From contig NZ_CP018319.1 of the NCBI RefSeq assembly GCF_001952935.1, positions 1,725,501-1,789,500 of the forward strand: DNA of 64,000 nucleotides. The letters are read 5' to 3'. Position numbers and translations under genes: made by a program. Source of the stretch: Pseudomonas frederiksbergensis (lineage in GTDB: Bacteria; Pseudomonadota; Gammaproteobacteria; Pseudomonadales; Pseudomonadaceae). Within the stretch, counting starts at the first letter, position 1; the number at the start of each line of letters is the position of its first letter. Under the pieces are notes generated by a model. That model had not been told where the DNA came from and did no database searches. It was given only the letters and a program-made list of their open reading frames with translations. This document shows positions 55,576 to 64,000 of the stretch, piece by piece.

Positions 55576-56859
55576 TCAAATAACGATCCGCAAGCACTGG
55601 CCTGCGTGATACAGCGAGAATCCGGCCTCGTACAGGCAGCTGCGCAATCCCACGCCCGCCAATGGCTGCATGGGCGCGAAGGGAATCGGCAGCGCCTGAG
55701 GATTTCCGTTACACAGATAATCGGCAAAGGCTTTGCCGACGACAGTGCCAGTCGTGACGCCCCGGCCGTTGTAACCGGTGACTGCCACTAAACCGGGCGC
55801 CGGCTCGAACAAACGCATCAAATGATCGGGGGTAAAGGCAATGCAACCGGTCCAGGTGCACTCCCATTCCACCGGTTTGAGGTAAGGGAAATAGTGCTGC
55901 TGAACCCGATCGGCCCAGGCTTTGAGAAACCAGGTTGGTTTCTGATTGCCATTACCGAGACTGCCGAGCAGCAGACGACCGTCCTTGTCGCGACGAACAC
56001 TGCTGAGAACCTGGCGGGTGTCCCAGGAACCCTGGCCACCGGGGAGAATTTGCTGCGCCGCCTCTTCGGTCAGTGGGACCGAGGCCACTTGATAGTAATA
56101 GCCGGGGAAGAAGTTACGCCGCAATTCCGTCCAGTCACCTTCGGTGTAGGCGTTGGAGGCAATCACGACTTGCTCGGCAAGCACCGAACCCTGAGCGGTT
56201 TGTACCGACCAGCGCTGGCCCTGGCGTTCGAGCCGGGTTACCGGGGAATGATCGAACAACTGACCGCCCAGACCGATGGCCGCTTTGGCCAGCCCCGTCG
56301 TGTAAGCCATTGGGTTGATCGTGCCGGCTCGACGATCGAGCAGCGCAGCGGCGATCTTTTTGGTCCCCGTTGCTTGTTCGCAGGCTTGACCGGTCAGCAG
56401 TTCCACCGGCGCGCCGCGACGTTTCCATTGTTCTTCACGACTGCGCAAGTCCGCTTCGCCACGGGCGTTGTGCGCCATGTGCAGCGTGCCTTCGCGACGC
56501 AGTTGGCAATCGATGTTGTACTTGTCCACAAGGCTGAACACCAGGGACGGTGCCGCACCGAGCATGCGATTGAGCTGACTGCCGACCGCTTCGCCAAATC
56601 CGGCTTCGATCTCGTCCGGTGGAATCCACATCCCGGCGTTGACCAGCCCGACGTTGCGCCCCGATCCGCCATGACCGGCGCGATGGGCTTCCAGCACACA
56701 GACGCTTTTGCCTTTTTCCAGCAGATGCACCGCCGCCGACAGACCGGTAAAACCGGCGCCGATGACGCAGACATCCACCGTCACCTCCCCCTTGAGCGCC
56801 GCGTTGTCAGGCCTTTGCGGCGTCAGCTTTTCCCACAGACACTCTTCGCGTAACGGCAT
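55576..56859 (-). CDS. amaA: FAD-dependent L-pipecolate oxidase AmaA
   Basis: A 427-residue DAO-family flavoprotein. The FAD motif VCVIGAGFTGLSAAVHLLEKGKSVCVLEA is at about 30-58, and the C-terminal YNGRGVTTGTVVGKAFADYL closes the FAD site. With the neighbour aldehyde dehydrogenase and the LysR gene it matches the P. putida amaA-amaB-lysR layout, where AmaA oxidises L-pipecolate to piperideine-6-carboxylate in D-lysine breakdown. Similar enzymes act on gamma-glutamylputrescine, so identity rests on context. Confidence 0.8.
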   Translation of the reverse strand: MPLREECLWEKLTPQRPDNAALKGEVTVDVCVIGAGFTGLSAAVHLLEKGKSVCVLEAHRAGHGGSGRNVGLVNAGMWIPPDEIEAGFGEAVGSQLNRMLGAAPSLVFSLVDKYNIDCQLRREGTLHMAHNARGEADLRSREEQWKRRGAPVELLTGQACEQATGTKKIAAALLDRRAGTINPMAYTTGLAKAAIGLGGQLFDHSPVTRLERQGQRWSVQTAQGSVLAEQVVIASNAYTEGDWTELRRNFFPGYYYQVASVPLTEEAAQQILPGGQGSWDTRQVLSSVRRDKDGRLLLGSLGNGNQKPTWFLKAWADRVQQHYFPYLKPVEWECTWTGCIAFTPDHLMRLFEPAPGLVAVTGYNGRGVTTGTVVGKAFADYLCNGNPQALPIPFAPMQPLAGVGLRSCLYEAGFSLYHAGQCLRIVI

Positions 56860-56892
56860 TGCCAGACTCCGAAAATGAAACCTAACCAACCC

Positions 56893-56923
56893 GATCGTTC
56901 CCACGCTCTGCGTGGGAACGATC
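56893..56923. repeat. Short form of the ATCGTTCCCACGC palindrome
   Basis: GATCGTTCCCACG pairs with CGTGGGAACGATC with only CTCTG between; the inner half of the longer family members is missing. It sits between amaB and amaA. Confidence 0.85.
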
Positions 56924-56947
56924 AACAACAAAAAGCTCCACGGTCCA

Positions 56948-58438
56948 TCAGTCGAAGGTAATGCCCTGAGCCAACGGCAACTCCAGCGAGTAGTTCACGG
57001 TGTTGGTCTGACGGCGCATGTAGCCGCGCCATGCATCGGAACCGGACTCACGACCACCGCCCGTTTCTTTCTCACCGCCAAACGCCCCGCCGATTTCCGC
57101 GCCGCTCGGGCCGATGTTGACGTTGGCGATGCCGCAGTCGCTGCCCACCGCCGACATGAACTGTTCGGCTTCACGCACGTCAGTGGTGAAGATGCACGAC
57201 GAAAGGCCTTGTGGCACGGCGTTGTTCAGGCGCAGCGCTTCGTCGAAATCCTTGTAACCGACCACGTACAGAATCGGCGCGAAGGTTTCGTTGCAGACCA
57301 CGTCGCTCTGCTCCGGCATTTCAACGATGGCCGGCGAGACGTAATAAGCGTTGGGGAATTTGTCTTCCAGCTGGCGCTTGCCGCCGAACACCCGGCCGCC
57401 TTCGCTCAAGGCCTGCTCAAGCGCGTCCTGCATGTTTTCGAAGCTGTGTTTGTCGATCAGCGGACCGATCAGATTGCCTTCCAGTGGATTGCCGATACGC
57501 ACTTTGGAGTACGCGGCTTTCAGGCGGGTGACGATTTCTTCTTTCACCGATTCATGGGCAATCAGGCGACGCAACGTGGTGCAACGCTGACCGGCAGTGC
57601 CGACGGCGCTGAACAGGATGGCTCGTACGGCCATGTCCAGGTCGGCGCTTGGGCCGAGGATCATCGCGTTGTTGCCGCCCAGTTCCAAAATGCTGCGAGC
57701 GAAACGTGCGGCGATTTTCGGCGCCACTTCACGCCCCATGCGGGTGCTGCCGGTGGCGCTGATCAGCGCGACACGCGGGTCATCGACCAGGGCTTCGCCA
57801 GCATCGCGACCGCCGATGATGACCTGACTCAGGTGCGGCGGCGCGTCGCTGAAATTCTTCAATACACGGTCGAACAGTGCCTGGCAGGCCAGTGCGGTCA
57901 GTGGAGTTTTCTCCGATGGCTTCCAGATCACCGGGTTACCGCAAACCAGCGCCAGCGCGGTGTTCCAGGCCCAGACCGCAACCGGGAAGTTGAACGCGCT
58001 GATCACGCCAACGACGCCCAGCGGGTGCCAGGTTTCGCGCATGTGGTGGCCCGGACGCTCGGAAGCGATGGTCAAACCGTACAGCTGACGGGACAGGCCG
58101 ACGGCGAAATCGCAGATGTCGATCATTTCCTGAACTTCACCCAGGCCTTCCTGAGTGATCTTGCCGGCTTCCCAGGACACCAGCTCGCCGAGGTCGGCCT
58201 TGTATTCGCGCAGGATATCGCCCAGTTGGCGAACCAGTTCGCCACGGCGCGGCGCCGGGACCTTGCGCCACAATTCGAACGCATGATCTGCACGACTGAT
58301 GTGCTGCTCGACTTCAGCGGCGCCTTCCCAGTTCACGGCGGCGATCCGGCTGCCATCGATCGGCGAATGCACCGGCACTTTGCCGTTCTGGTACAGGGCC
58401 GGGTTCACACCAAGACGATCAAGCAATGCGGCAACCAT
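56948..58438 (-). CDS. amaB: Piperideine-6-carboxylate (aminoadipate semialdehyde) dehydrogenase AmaB
   Basis: A 496-residue ALDH7-type aldehyde dehydrogenase. Catalytic Glu lies in LELGGNNAM (about 261-269), the catalytic Cys in GTAGQRCTTLRRL near 295, and NAD contacts in NFPVAVWAWN and TGSTRMG. The QRCTT and GGNNA forms mark ALDH7A1/antiquitin-like enzymes, which turn aminoadipic semialdehyde into 2-aminoadipate. It lies next to amaA and opposite a LysR gene. Confidence 0.88.
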   Translation of the reverse strand: MVAALLDRLGVNPALYQNGKVPVHSPIDGSRIAAVNWEGAAEVEQHISRADHAFELWRKVPAPRRGELVRQLGDILREYKADLGELVSWEAGKITQEGLGEVQEMIDICDFAVGLSRQLYGLTIASERPGHHMRETWHPLGVVGVISAFNFPVAVWAWNTALALVCGNPVIWKPSEKTPLTALACQALFDRVLKNFSDAPPHLSQVIIGGRDAGEALVDDPRVALISATGSTRMGREVAPKIAARFARSILELGGNNAMILGPSADLDMAVRAILFSAVGTAGQRCTTLRRLIAHESVKEEIVTRLKAAYSKVRIGNPLEGNLIGPLIDKHSFENMQDALEQALSEGGRVFGGKRQLEDKFPNAYYVSPAIVEMPEQSDVVCNETFAPILYVVGYKDFDEALRLNNAVPQGLSSCIFTTDVREAEQFMSAVGSDCGIANVNIGPSGAEIGGAFGGEKETGGGRESGSDAWRGYMRRQTNTVNYSLELPLAQGITFD

Positions 58439-58612
58439 GGGTCACTCCTCAAGCGAAAAACAGAAAACGTGCAGCCGGATTGATTCGGCTGGTGAGGCCT
58501 GTAGTTTTAGCGCTCCCGACGTTACCCAACAAACGACCTTTAAGAGAGATATCATTCCGTTTATTCATGCTGCGAATTGCTGGTAAGAAAGAAACAAGAA
58601 AAAGGACAACCA

Positions 58613-59524
58613 ATGCTGAATAAACGCTACTTGCCGTCGATCACCGCGCTGCAGTGTTTTGAGGCCGTAACCCGGCATTTGAGCTTCACCCGGGCGGCTG
58701 AAGAGCTGAACCTGACCCAGAGCGCTGTCAGCAAACAGGTCGCGCAACTCGAAGAATTGCTGCAGCACCTGCTGTTCCGCCGGGTGCGCCGACGCCTACA
58801 AATGACTCCGGCCGGTGACTTGTACCTGGTGGAGGTCAGAAAAATCCTCACGCAAGTCGAGATGTCGACCCACTACCTTCGCTCCTACGGCGGTGAAACC
58901 GAAGTCCTGCGCGTTTCGACGCCTCCGACCTTCGGCGCGCGCTGGCTAGTGCCACGCTTGAAAGGCTGGCGCCTGCGCCATCCGTCGATCCATCTGGACC
59001 TGTGCAGCGAACAGGAAGCTGATGATCTGTTGCAAGGTCGCAGCGACCTGGCGTTTTATTTCGGCCAGGGCTCACGGCCCGGCACTGAATGCCTGAAGCT
59101 GTTCGGCGAAGAACTGGTGCCGGTCTGCGCACCGGGCAGCCTGCCGGACACGCCGTTCACCGACCCGACGCAACTCACCGACCTGGTCCTGCTGCAAAAC
59201 GCCTCCCGGCCCCAGGCCTGGCATGACTGGTTCGACAGTCAGGGCTACCACACCGAACACAGCTACCACGGCCCGCGTTTCGAAACCTTTTATATGTGCA
59301 TCCGCGCCGCCCAGGTCGGCTGCGGCGTGGCGCTGTTGCCGCGGTTTCTGGTGGAAGAGGAATTGGCCGACGGCAAACTGGTCATACCCTGGCAGCACGC
59401 GATGCCCAGCACCGACGCCTATTACCTGGCGTATCCGGAGCATTCGGCGGAAGTGCCGAAGGTGCGCGATTTTGTGAAGTGGATGCTGGAGCAGATCGAC
59501 AGCCCGGAGATGCCGCAACATTAA
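58613..59524 (+). CDS. LysR-family regulator next to amaB
   Basis: A 303-residue LysR protein with N-terminal winged HTH (ALQCFEAVTRHLSFTRAAEELNLTQSAVSKQVAQLEELL). Divergent from amaB with 174 bases between starts, so it probably controls amaAB; in P. putida a LysR gene is in the same place. Start ATG 58613 has AAGGA eight bases upstream; the longer frame starts at a TTG with no ribosome site. Confidence 0.92.
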   Translation: MLNKRYLPSITALQCFEAVTRHLSFTRAAEELNLTQSAVSKQVAQLEELLQHLLFRRVRRRLQMTPAGDLYLVEVRKILTQVEMSTHYLRSYGGETEVLRVSTPPTFGARWLVPRLKGWRLRHPSIHLDLCSEQEADDLLQGRSDLAFYFGQGSRPGTECLKLFGEELVPVCAPGSLPDTPFTDPTQLTDLVLLQNASRPQAWHDWFDSQGYHTEHSYHGPRFETFYMCIRAAQVGCGVALLPRFLVEEELADGKLVIPWQHAMPSTDAYYLAYPEHSAEVPKVRDFVKWMLEQIDSPEMPQH

Positions 59525-59540
59525 GTCCGCATGCGATACC

Positions 59541-59634
59541 TGTGGCGAGGGAGCTTGCTCCCGTTGAGTCGCGGAGCGGCCCTAAAATCGACGACTGCTG
59601 CGCAGCCGAGCGGGAGCAAGCTCCCTCGCCACAA
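59541..59634. repeat. Palindromic repeat, GTGGCGAGGGAGCTTGC type
   Basis: TGTGGCGAGGGAGCTTGCTC at the left and GAGCAAGCTCCCTCGCCACA at the right are exact reverse complements. An inner pair, CGGAGCGGCC / TGCGCAGCCG, is weaker. Second copy of the family at 36452-36559. Confidence 0.85.
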
Positions 59635-59772
59635 AGGCTAGCTCCCACAAAGATTTCCAGCGCCTAAAAAAACGCTGGCAATACCTGCCGTTGATATGCG
59701 CCACTAGCCCCATTCATTGAAACAGCTGCAACGTCGCTGCCACAGGCCGCGGCCAGCCTGGAGAACCCCGTT

Positions 59773-60999
59773 ATGAGCGAGAGCGTGTTTGGCGATCGCA
59801 TCGTGCAGAACCTGCTCGACACCGACTTCTACAAACTGACGATGATGCAGGCGGTGCTGCACAACTACCCGAACGTGGAAGTCGAATGGGAGTTTCGTTG
59901 CCGTAACAGTGAAGATTTGCGCCCGTACCTGGCGGAAATCCGCTTCCAGATCGAGCGCCTCGCTGAGTTGAGCCTGAGCGCCGACCAGTTGAGTTTCATG
60001 GAGCGCATCAGCTTCATGAAGCCGGATTTCCTGCGCTTTCTCGGGTTGTTCCGCTTCAATCTGCGCTACGTCCATACCGGTATTGAAAACGGCGAGCTGT
60101 TCATCCGCCTGCGCGGGCCATGGCTGCACGTGATTCTGTTTGAAGTGCCGCTGCTGTCCATCGTTAGCGAGGTGCGCAACCGCTATCGCTACCGTGAAGT
60201 CGTCCTGGAACAGGCGCGGGAGCAGCTCTACCGCAAGTTCGACTGGCTCACCACCAACGCCAGCGTGGAGGAATTGTCCGAATTGCAGGTAGCCGATTTC
60301 GGCACTCGTCGTCGCTTCTCGTACCGCGTGCAGGAAGAAGTGGTGAACGTGCTCAAGCACGATTTCCCCGGGCGTTTTGTCGGCACCAGCAACGTGCACC
60401 TTTCACGGGAGCTGGACATGAAACCGTTGGGCACCATGGCCCACGAATGGATCATGGCCCACCAACAACTCGGCCCGCGGCTGATCGACAGTCAGATTGC
60501 TGCCCTTGATTGCTGGGTCCGCGAGTACCGTGGCCTTTTAGGGATCGCCCTCACCGACTGCATCACCACGGATGCCTTTCTCAGCGATTTCGACCTGTAC
60601 TTCGCCAAGCTGTTTGACGGCCTGCGCCATGATTCCGGTGATCCAGTGCTCTGGGCAGAAAAGGCCATCGCGCACTATCACAAGCTGGGCATCGACCCGA
60701 TGAGCAAGACGCTGGTGTTCTCCGATAGCCTGACGCTGCCCAAATCCCTGGAGATTTTTCGGGCGTTGCGCGGTCGGATCAATGTCAGCTTCGGTATCGG
60801 CACCAACCTGACGTGCGATATTCCGGGTGTCGAACCGATGAGCATCGTGCTTAAAATGGCCGCCTGCAACGGCCAGCCCGTGGCAAAGATTTCCGATGAG
60901 CCTGGCAAGACTCACTGCAAAGACCCGAATTTCGTCGCCTATTTGCGACACGTTTTCAAAGTACCTGCTGCCATTTCCAGCACATCAAGCAAGGAGTGA
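59773..60999 (+). CDS. pncB: Nicotinate phosphoribosyltransferase PncB
   Basis: A 408-residue enzyme of the Preiss-Handler NAD route, joining nicotinate with PRPP. It opens [31 protein letters not shown], and has [15 protein letters not shown] (conserved active-site Arg), the phosphate-binding [26 protein letters not shown] and GLRHDSGDP. Length is normal. It is five bases from nadE, so the NAD salvage genes are an operon. Confidence 0.96.
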   Translation: MSESVFGDRIVQNLLDTDFYKLTMMQAVLHNYPNVEVEWEFRCRNSEDLRPYLAEIRFQIERLAELSLSADQLSFMERISFMKPDFLRFLGLFRFNLRYVHTGIENGELFIRLRGPWLHVILFEVPLLSIVSEVRNRYRYREVVLEQAREQLYRKFDWLTTNASVEELSELQVADFGTRRRFSYRVQEEVVNVLKHDFPGRFVGTSNVHLSRELDMKPLGTMAHEWIMAHQQLGPRLIDSQIAALDCWVREYRGLLGIALTDCITTDAFLSDFDLYFAKLFDGLRHDSGDPVLWAEKAIAHYHKLGIDPMSKTLVFSDSLTLPKSLEIFRALRGRINVSFGIGTNLTCDIPGVEPMSIVLKMAACNGQPVAKISDEPGKTHCKDPNFVAYLRHVFKVPAAISSTSSKE

Positions 61000-61003
61000 A
61001 TTC

Positions 61004-61831
61004 ATGCAAGCCGAACAGCGTGAGATTGCTGAACAGCTCAAGGTCCAGCCGCCGTTCGCTGACCAGGCCACCCTCGAGGCTGAAGTCGCCCGGCGGATAA
61101 CCTTCATCCAGGATTGCCTGGTCAATTCCGGGCTCAAGACCCTGGTGCTCGGCATCAGCGGCGGCGTCGATTCCCTGACCGCCGGCCTGCTGGCCCAGCG
61201 TGCCATGCGCGAACTTCGCGAGCGCAGCGGTGACGACAGCTACAAGTTCATCGCCGTGCGCCTGCCGTACGAAACCCAGTTCGACGAACACGACGCACAG
61301 GCCTCGGTGGATTTCATCGCCCCGGACGAGCGCCACACCGTGAACATCGGTCCGGCGGTCAAATCCCTGGCCAGTGAAGTCGCAGCCTTCGAAGGCAAGC
61401 ACGCAGTCTCGGTGGATTTCGTGCTCGGCAACACCAAGGCGCGGATGCGCATGGTCGCCCAGTACACCATCGCCGGCGCAGCCCACGGCCTGGTGATCGG
61501 CACCGACCACGCGGCGGAAGCGGTGATGGGTTTCTTCACCAAGTTCGGTGATGGCGCCTGCGATCTGGCACCGCTGAGCGGACTGGTGAAAAACCAGGTC
61601 CGGGACATCGCCCGCAGCTTTGGCGCGCCGGAATCGCTGGTGGATAAAATCCCGACGGCGGACCTTGAAGACTTGTCGCCCGGCAAGCCGGATGAAGCGT
61701 CCCACGGCGTGACCTATGCCGAGATCGACGCGTTTTTGCACGGTCAGCCAGTGCGTGAGGAAGCGTTCAAGATCATCTGCGACACCTACAAAAAGACTCA
61801 TCACAAGCGAGTGATGCCGTTTGCGCCTTAA
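61004..61831 (+). CDS. nadE: NH3-dependent NAD+ synthetase NadE
   Basis: A 275-residue enzyme. The PP-loop [12 protein letters not shown] is at about 46-57. [27 protein letters not shown] binds the nicotinate nucleotide. It amidates NaAD to NAD+ using ammonia; there is no glutaminase domain, as in E. coli NadE. ATG 61004 follows GGAG; the longer frame overlaps pncB and is a shadow. Confidence 0.96.
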   Translation: MQAEQREIAEQLKVQPPFADQATLEAEVARRITFIQDCLVNSGLKTLVLGISGGVDSLTAGLLAQRAMRELRERSGDDSYKFIAVRLPYETQFDEHDAQASVDFIAPDERHTVNIGPAVKSLASEVAAFEGKHAVSVDFVLGNTKARMRMVAQYTIAGAAHGLVIGTDHAAEAVMGFFTKFGDGACDLAPLSGLVKNQVRDIARSFGAPESLVDKIPTADLEDLSPGKPDEASHGVTYAEIDAFLHGQPVREEAFKIICDTYKKTHHKRVMPFAP

Positions 61832-61854
61832 GTGAGGCGGCGCCTGGACGGACG

Positions 61855-61917
61855 TCTTCGCGAGCAGGCTCGCTCCCACAAGGACTGCGCAGTACCTGTG
61901 GGAGCGAGCCTGCTCCG
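61855..61917. repeat. REP pair (GTGGGAGC type), right copy truncated
   Basis: TTCGCGAGCAGGCTCGCTCC and TGTGGGAGCGAGCCTGCTCC face each other; the right copy loses its GCGAA end. Confidence 0.85.
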
Positions 61918-61964
61918 GGCGGCGTTCCGACGAAGAACGATGATGCGGTCCAGCGTCAGGCAAA

Positions 61965-61991
61965 AAAAAAGCGTCCGGTGGACGCTTTTTT
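61965..61991. terminator. Bidirectional intrinsic terminator between nadE and azurin
   Basis: AAAAAGCGTCC pairs with GGACGCTTTTT over a tight loop, with A on one side and T on the other. It serves azurin (minus) and nadE (plus). Confidence 0.93.
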
Positions 61992-62007
61992 TAGGCGTTC
62001 GATTCGC

Positions 62008-62454
62008 TTACTTCAGGACAACAGTGCCTTTCATCATCGAGATGTGGCCAGGGAACGAGCAGAAGAAGCCGTACTTCTCGGCAGCATCGAGCTTCGACAC
62101 GTCGAAGGTCACCGAGTCGGTTTCCTTGGCGCCGATGATTTTGGTGTGGGCGATGATGCGCGCGTCACCTTCCGGCAGGTAGTTCTTTTCGATGCCTGCT
62201 GCCAGGCCCGCGGTGGCGATCGGCTGCATGTCAGCTTCTTTACTCAGCACCCAGTTATGGCCCATGACGTTTTTCGGCAGGTTGCCGGAGTGTTTCAGCT
62301 CCACGGTGAACGTCTTGCAGCTCTTGTCGATGCTGATTTCCTTGGTATCGAAGGACATCTGGTCAGTCGAGTCGACAGTGACCTTGCACTCGGCAGCCAT
62401 CAATTGGCTGCTGGCCAGTGTCAGCAGGGATACTGCAACAAGTTTGGCAAACAT
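62008..62454 (-). CDS. azu: Azurin (type 1 blue copper protein)
   Basis: A 148-residue precursor: signal 1-20 (LMA before AECKV), mature 128 residues, the exact azurin length. Copper ligands: His46 in MGHNWVL, Cys112 and His117 in [12 protein letters not shown], and Met121. The disulfide pair Cys3/Cys26 (AECKV, KSCKTF) is present. It carries electrons in the periplasm, for example to nitrite reductase or peroxidase. The ORF's earlier start is rejected since it lacks a signal. Confidence 0.97.
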   Translation of the reverse strand: MFAKLVAVSLLTLASSQLMAAECKVTVDSTDQMSFDTKEISIDKSCKTFTVELKHSGNLPKNVMGHNWVLSKEADMQPIATAGLAAGIEKNYLPEGDARIIAHTKIIGAKETDSVTFDVSKLDAAEKYGFFCSFPGHISMMKGTVVLK

Positions 62455-62648
62455 GGTGAATCTCCAAGGCAGGGTTAATAAAAGTGCGAGTGGACAGAAG
62501 ACTGCCTGAAAACTTCGCAAGTTCCTATGACCTGAATCAAAAATTGTATACAACTTTCGGGCTATGACACCTATCGAAACAATCTACCAGCCAGACGTCT
62601 GGGGCGGCCCTATCATCAGCTCGTCCTCACCCATCTGGAGCGTCAGTC

Positions 62649-62738
62649 ATGTCCCTTAACAGCCTCTTGCGCAGTTTGCTCGCCGCCTACGCCTATGGCG
62701 CCAGCGGAACCTGTGAAACACCTGAAAGCGAAGTGTAG
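62649..62738 (+). CDS. Possible 29-residue small protein
   Basis: ATG at 62649 opens a frame of 29 codons (begins MSLNSLLRSLLAAYAYGASG, ends SEV) stopping at TAG 62736-62738. GGAG is eight bases before the start. The N-terminal half is a short amphipathic helix. It lies between the divergent azurin and LOG genes. Function unknown; may be chance. Confidence 0.35.
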   Translation: MSLNSLLRSLLAAYAYGASGTCETPESEV

Positions 62739-62797
62739 ACCTTGGAACGTCGTGTGCCTGCCTTTACTCTGTGGCCATCCTGACCATGGAGTAAGGC

Positions 62798-63385
62798 ATG
62801 TCTTTAGCGTCCGTTTGTGTATTTTGCGGTGCCAGCACTGGCACCAACCCGGCTTATCGTGAAGCGGCTGTCGCCTTGGGGCGAGCATTGGCCGAGCGTA
62901 AGCTGACCCTGATTTATGGCGGCGGCGCGGTCGGGCTGATGGGCATCGTCGCCGATGCTGCGCTGGCGGCCGGCGGTGAAGTGATCGGGATCATCCCGCA
63001 AAGCCTCAAGGACAAGGAAATCGGCCACAGCGGCCTGACTCGTCTGGAAGTGGTCGACGGCATGCACGCACGCAAGGCGCGGATGGCCGAACTCAGTGAC
63101 GCCTTTATCGCCCTGCCCGGCGGCCTGGGCACGCTGGAAGAACTGTTCGAAGTCTGGACCTGGGGCCAGCTCGGCTACCACGGAAAACCACTGGGGCTGC
63201 TGGAAGTGAACGGTTTCTATAGCAAATTGACGTCTTTTCTCGATCATATCGTCGGCGAAGGCTTCGTTCGCGAACCGCACCGTGACATGCTGCAAGTGAG
63301 CGAATCGCCGCAAACCCTGCTTGATGAACTCGATGCCTGGCAGCCGACAGTAGTGCCAAAGTGGATCGAGCAAAAACCCAGCTAA
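62798..63385 (+). CDS. LOG-family nucleoside 5'-monophosphate phosphoribohydrolase
   Basis: A 195-residue Rossmann protein: [13 protein letters not shown] at the start, [18 protein letters not shown], and the diagnostic [16 protein letters not shown] near residues 107-122. LOG enzymes release adenine or cytokinin base from its ribotide. The family also includes general purine ribotide hydrolases; the substrate here is not known. In P. aeruginosa PA4923 lies beside azurin in the same way. Confidence 0.9.
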   Translation: MSLASVCVFCGASTGTNPAYREAAVALGRALAERKLTLIYGGGAVGLMGIVADAALAAGGEVIGIIPQSLKDKEIGHSGLTRLEVVDGMHARKARMAELSDAFIALPGGLGTLEELFEVWTWGQLGYHGKPLGLLEVNGFYSKLTSFLDHIVGEGFVREPHRDMLQVSESPQTLLDELDAWQPTVVPKWIEQKPS

Positions 63386-63453
63386 CGGCTGGGCATCGAT
63401 ACAGGGCAGAATACGCGCCGCTCAACATCACCTTCGACCCCAGAGGATCGCCC

Positions 63454-63645
63454 ATGGCTAAACCCAATTATTCCTTCGCCAAACGTCAGAGAGACTTGGC
63501 CAAGGAGCAGAAGAAAGAGGAAAAGCTTCAGCGCAAGAAAGCTACAGCTGAAGAAGAAGCCGCCGCACTGAACCCGGATGCAGAAGGTGAAGTGGCCGCA
63601 GAAGACGCTGTTGAAACACCGAAAGATCAGGCGCCCGACGCCTGA
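63454..63645 (+). CDS. Small highly charged conserved protein
   Basis: A 63-residue protein. Residues 1-35 are basic and helical (MAKPNYSFAKRQRDLAKEQK and more Lys/Glu), then an acidic Ala/Glu tail rich in EAAALNPD. It looks like a small nucleic-acid- or ribosome-associated protein seen widely in Pseudomonas; function unknown. The frame extends back into the LOG gene, but ATG 63454 begins the conserved part. Confidence 0.75.
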   Translation: MAKPNYSFAKRQRDLAKEQKKEEKLQRKKATAEEEAAALNPDAEGEVAAEDAVETPKDQAPDA

Positions 63646-63768
63646 GACCCTCAGGGCCCGATGATCTGATCAGGCCCACCGGATCTGTGTCCAGGGTCAG
63701 CAGTTCCTTTGCTGACCCTCACAGTCCCATCTGAAATGCCCCACCCAGAAATCACCGCACATTCCCTC

Positions 63769-63857
63769 TGTGGGAGCGGGCTTGCTCGCGAAAGCGGCGG
63801 CACATCCAACATCTATGTGAATGACAGACCGCTTTCGCGAGCAAGCCCGCTCCCACA
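63769..63857. repeat. REP pair (GTGGGAGC type)
   Basis: TGTGGGAGCGGGCTTGCTCG and its inverse about 45 bases apart, just before the end of the transglutaminase-like gene. Confidence 0.9.
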
Positions 63858-63868
63858 TTGGATCTCTA

Positions 63869-64000
63869 TTACTCCAGTGGCATTACGGTGACGCGGACTT
63901 CCGGATCATGGTTGCCGCCACCCAGAATCACCCCACGCAACGGCGATACATCGGAAAAATCCCGGCCCCAGGCCAAGGTGATGTGTTCCAGCGCTGGCTG
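63869..64000 (-). CDS. Transglutaminase-like family protein, C-terminal part (runs off the window)
   Basis: The last 43 codons of a gene whose start lies beyond the right edge. The sequence ITLAWGRDFSDVSPLRGVILGGGNHDPEVRVTVMPLE is the C-terminal signature of bacterial transglutaminase-like proteins: the AWGRD(F/Y)SDVSP segment holds the Asp of the Cys-His-Asp triad. Substrate unknown. Confidence 0.85.
   Translation of the reverse strand, partial: QPALEHITLAWGRDFSDVSPLRGVILGGGNHDPEVRVTVMPLE

Noticed and set aside
56912..58483. A 523-codon plus-strand frame opposite amaB
   Set aside because: AmaB has all aldehyde dehydrogenase motifs on the minus strand; the plus frame has none.

Overview
The window is a stretch of chromosome from a Pseudomonas of the fluorescens lineage. 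Evidence: high G+C, azurin, desT beside ureEFG, a bra-type branched-chain amino acid operon, amaA/amaB with a LysR gene, and many copies of the short GTGGGAGC...GCTCGCGAA palindromes (REP elements) typical of that group. No tRNA, rRNA, CRISPR array, insertion sequence or prophage was seen. Almost all the sequence is coding and most genes belong to recognisable families.

Layout. 1-4.9 kb: copper handling (PCuAC chaperone, DUF2946 protein, OprC-type receptor, PepSY membrane protein). 5.0-10.6 kb: a small secreted CVNH-like protein divergent from a TonB receptor and an ABC importer (ATPase, binding protein, permease); a Zur-box-like palindrome lies before the receptor, and the gene order matches a P. 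aeruginosa locus I remember as zinc-responsive. 10.6-14.0 kb: a 1116-residue protein of five tandem DUF4329-like units. 14.2-24.5 kb: urtABCDE urea transporter, ureD, ureA, two acetyltransferases, ureB, ureC, with a sigma-54-like promoter before urtA. 24.6-29.9 kb: a 1765-residue protein with a toxin-like N-terminus, leucine-rich repeats and a NEL-type E3 ubiquitin ligase domain. 30.1-32.9 kb: cbpM/cbpA and a divergent Hsp70-like gene. 33-43.3 kb: mixed single genes (AI-2E transporter, PsiF, AraC regulator, EamA, lipase, SMR efflux, azoreductase with LysR, AsmA, a 14-residue-repeat secreted protein, desT). 43.6-46.1 kb: ureE, ureF, ureG, hupE/ureJ. 46.2-49.3 kb: AGE-family isomerase, CDF transporter, SDR. 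49.3-50.1 kb: a non-coding segment with a cluster of DnaA-box-like sites. 50.1-55.2 kb: branched-chain amino acid ABC transporter. 55.6-59.5 kb: amaA, amaB and their LysR gene (lysine/pipecolate catabolism). 59.8-64 kb: pncB-nadE, azurin, a LOG-family gene, a small charged protein and the 3' end of a transglutaminase-like gene.

How it works together. Urea would be imported by UrtABCDE and hydrolysed by UreABC, whose nickel centre is assembled by UreD here and by UreEFG about 19 kb downstream; HupE may supply nickel. The sigma-54-like promoter suggests nitrogen control. The two metal blocks at the left end handle copper and possibly zinc or a metallophore. The most unusual items are the NEL/LRR giant protein, the five-repeat DUF4329-like protein, the DnaA-box cluster away from any origin genes, and the candidate Zur operator.

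All calls were made by reading the sequence and from memory of families; no database search was run.
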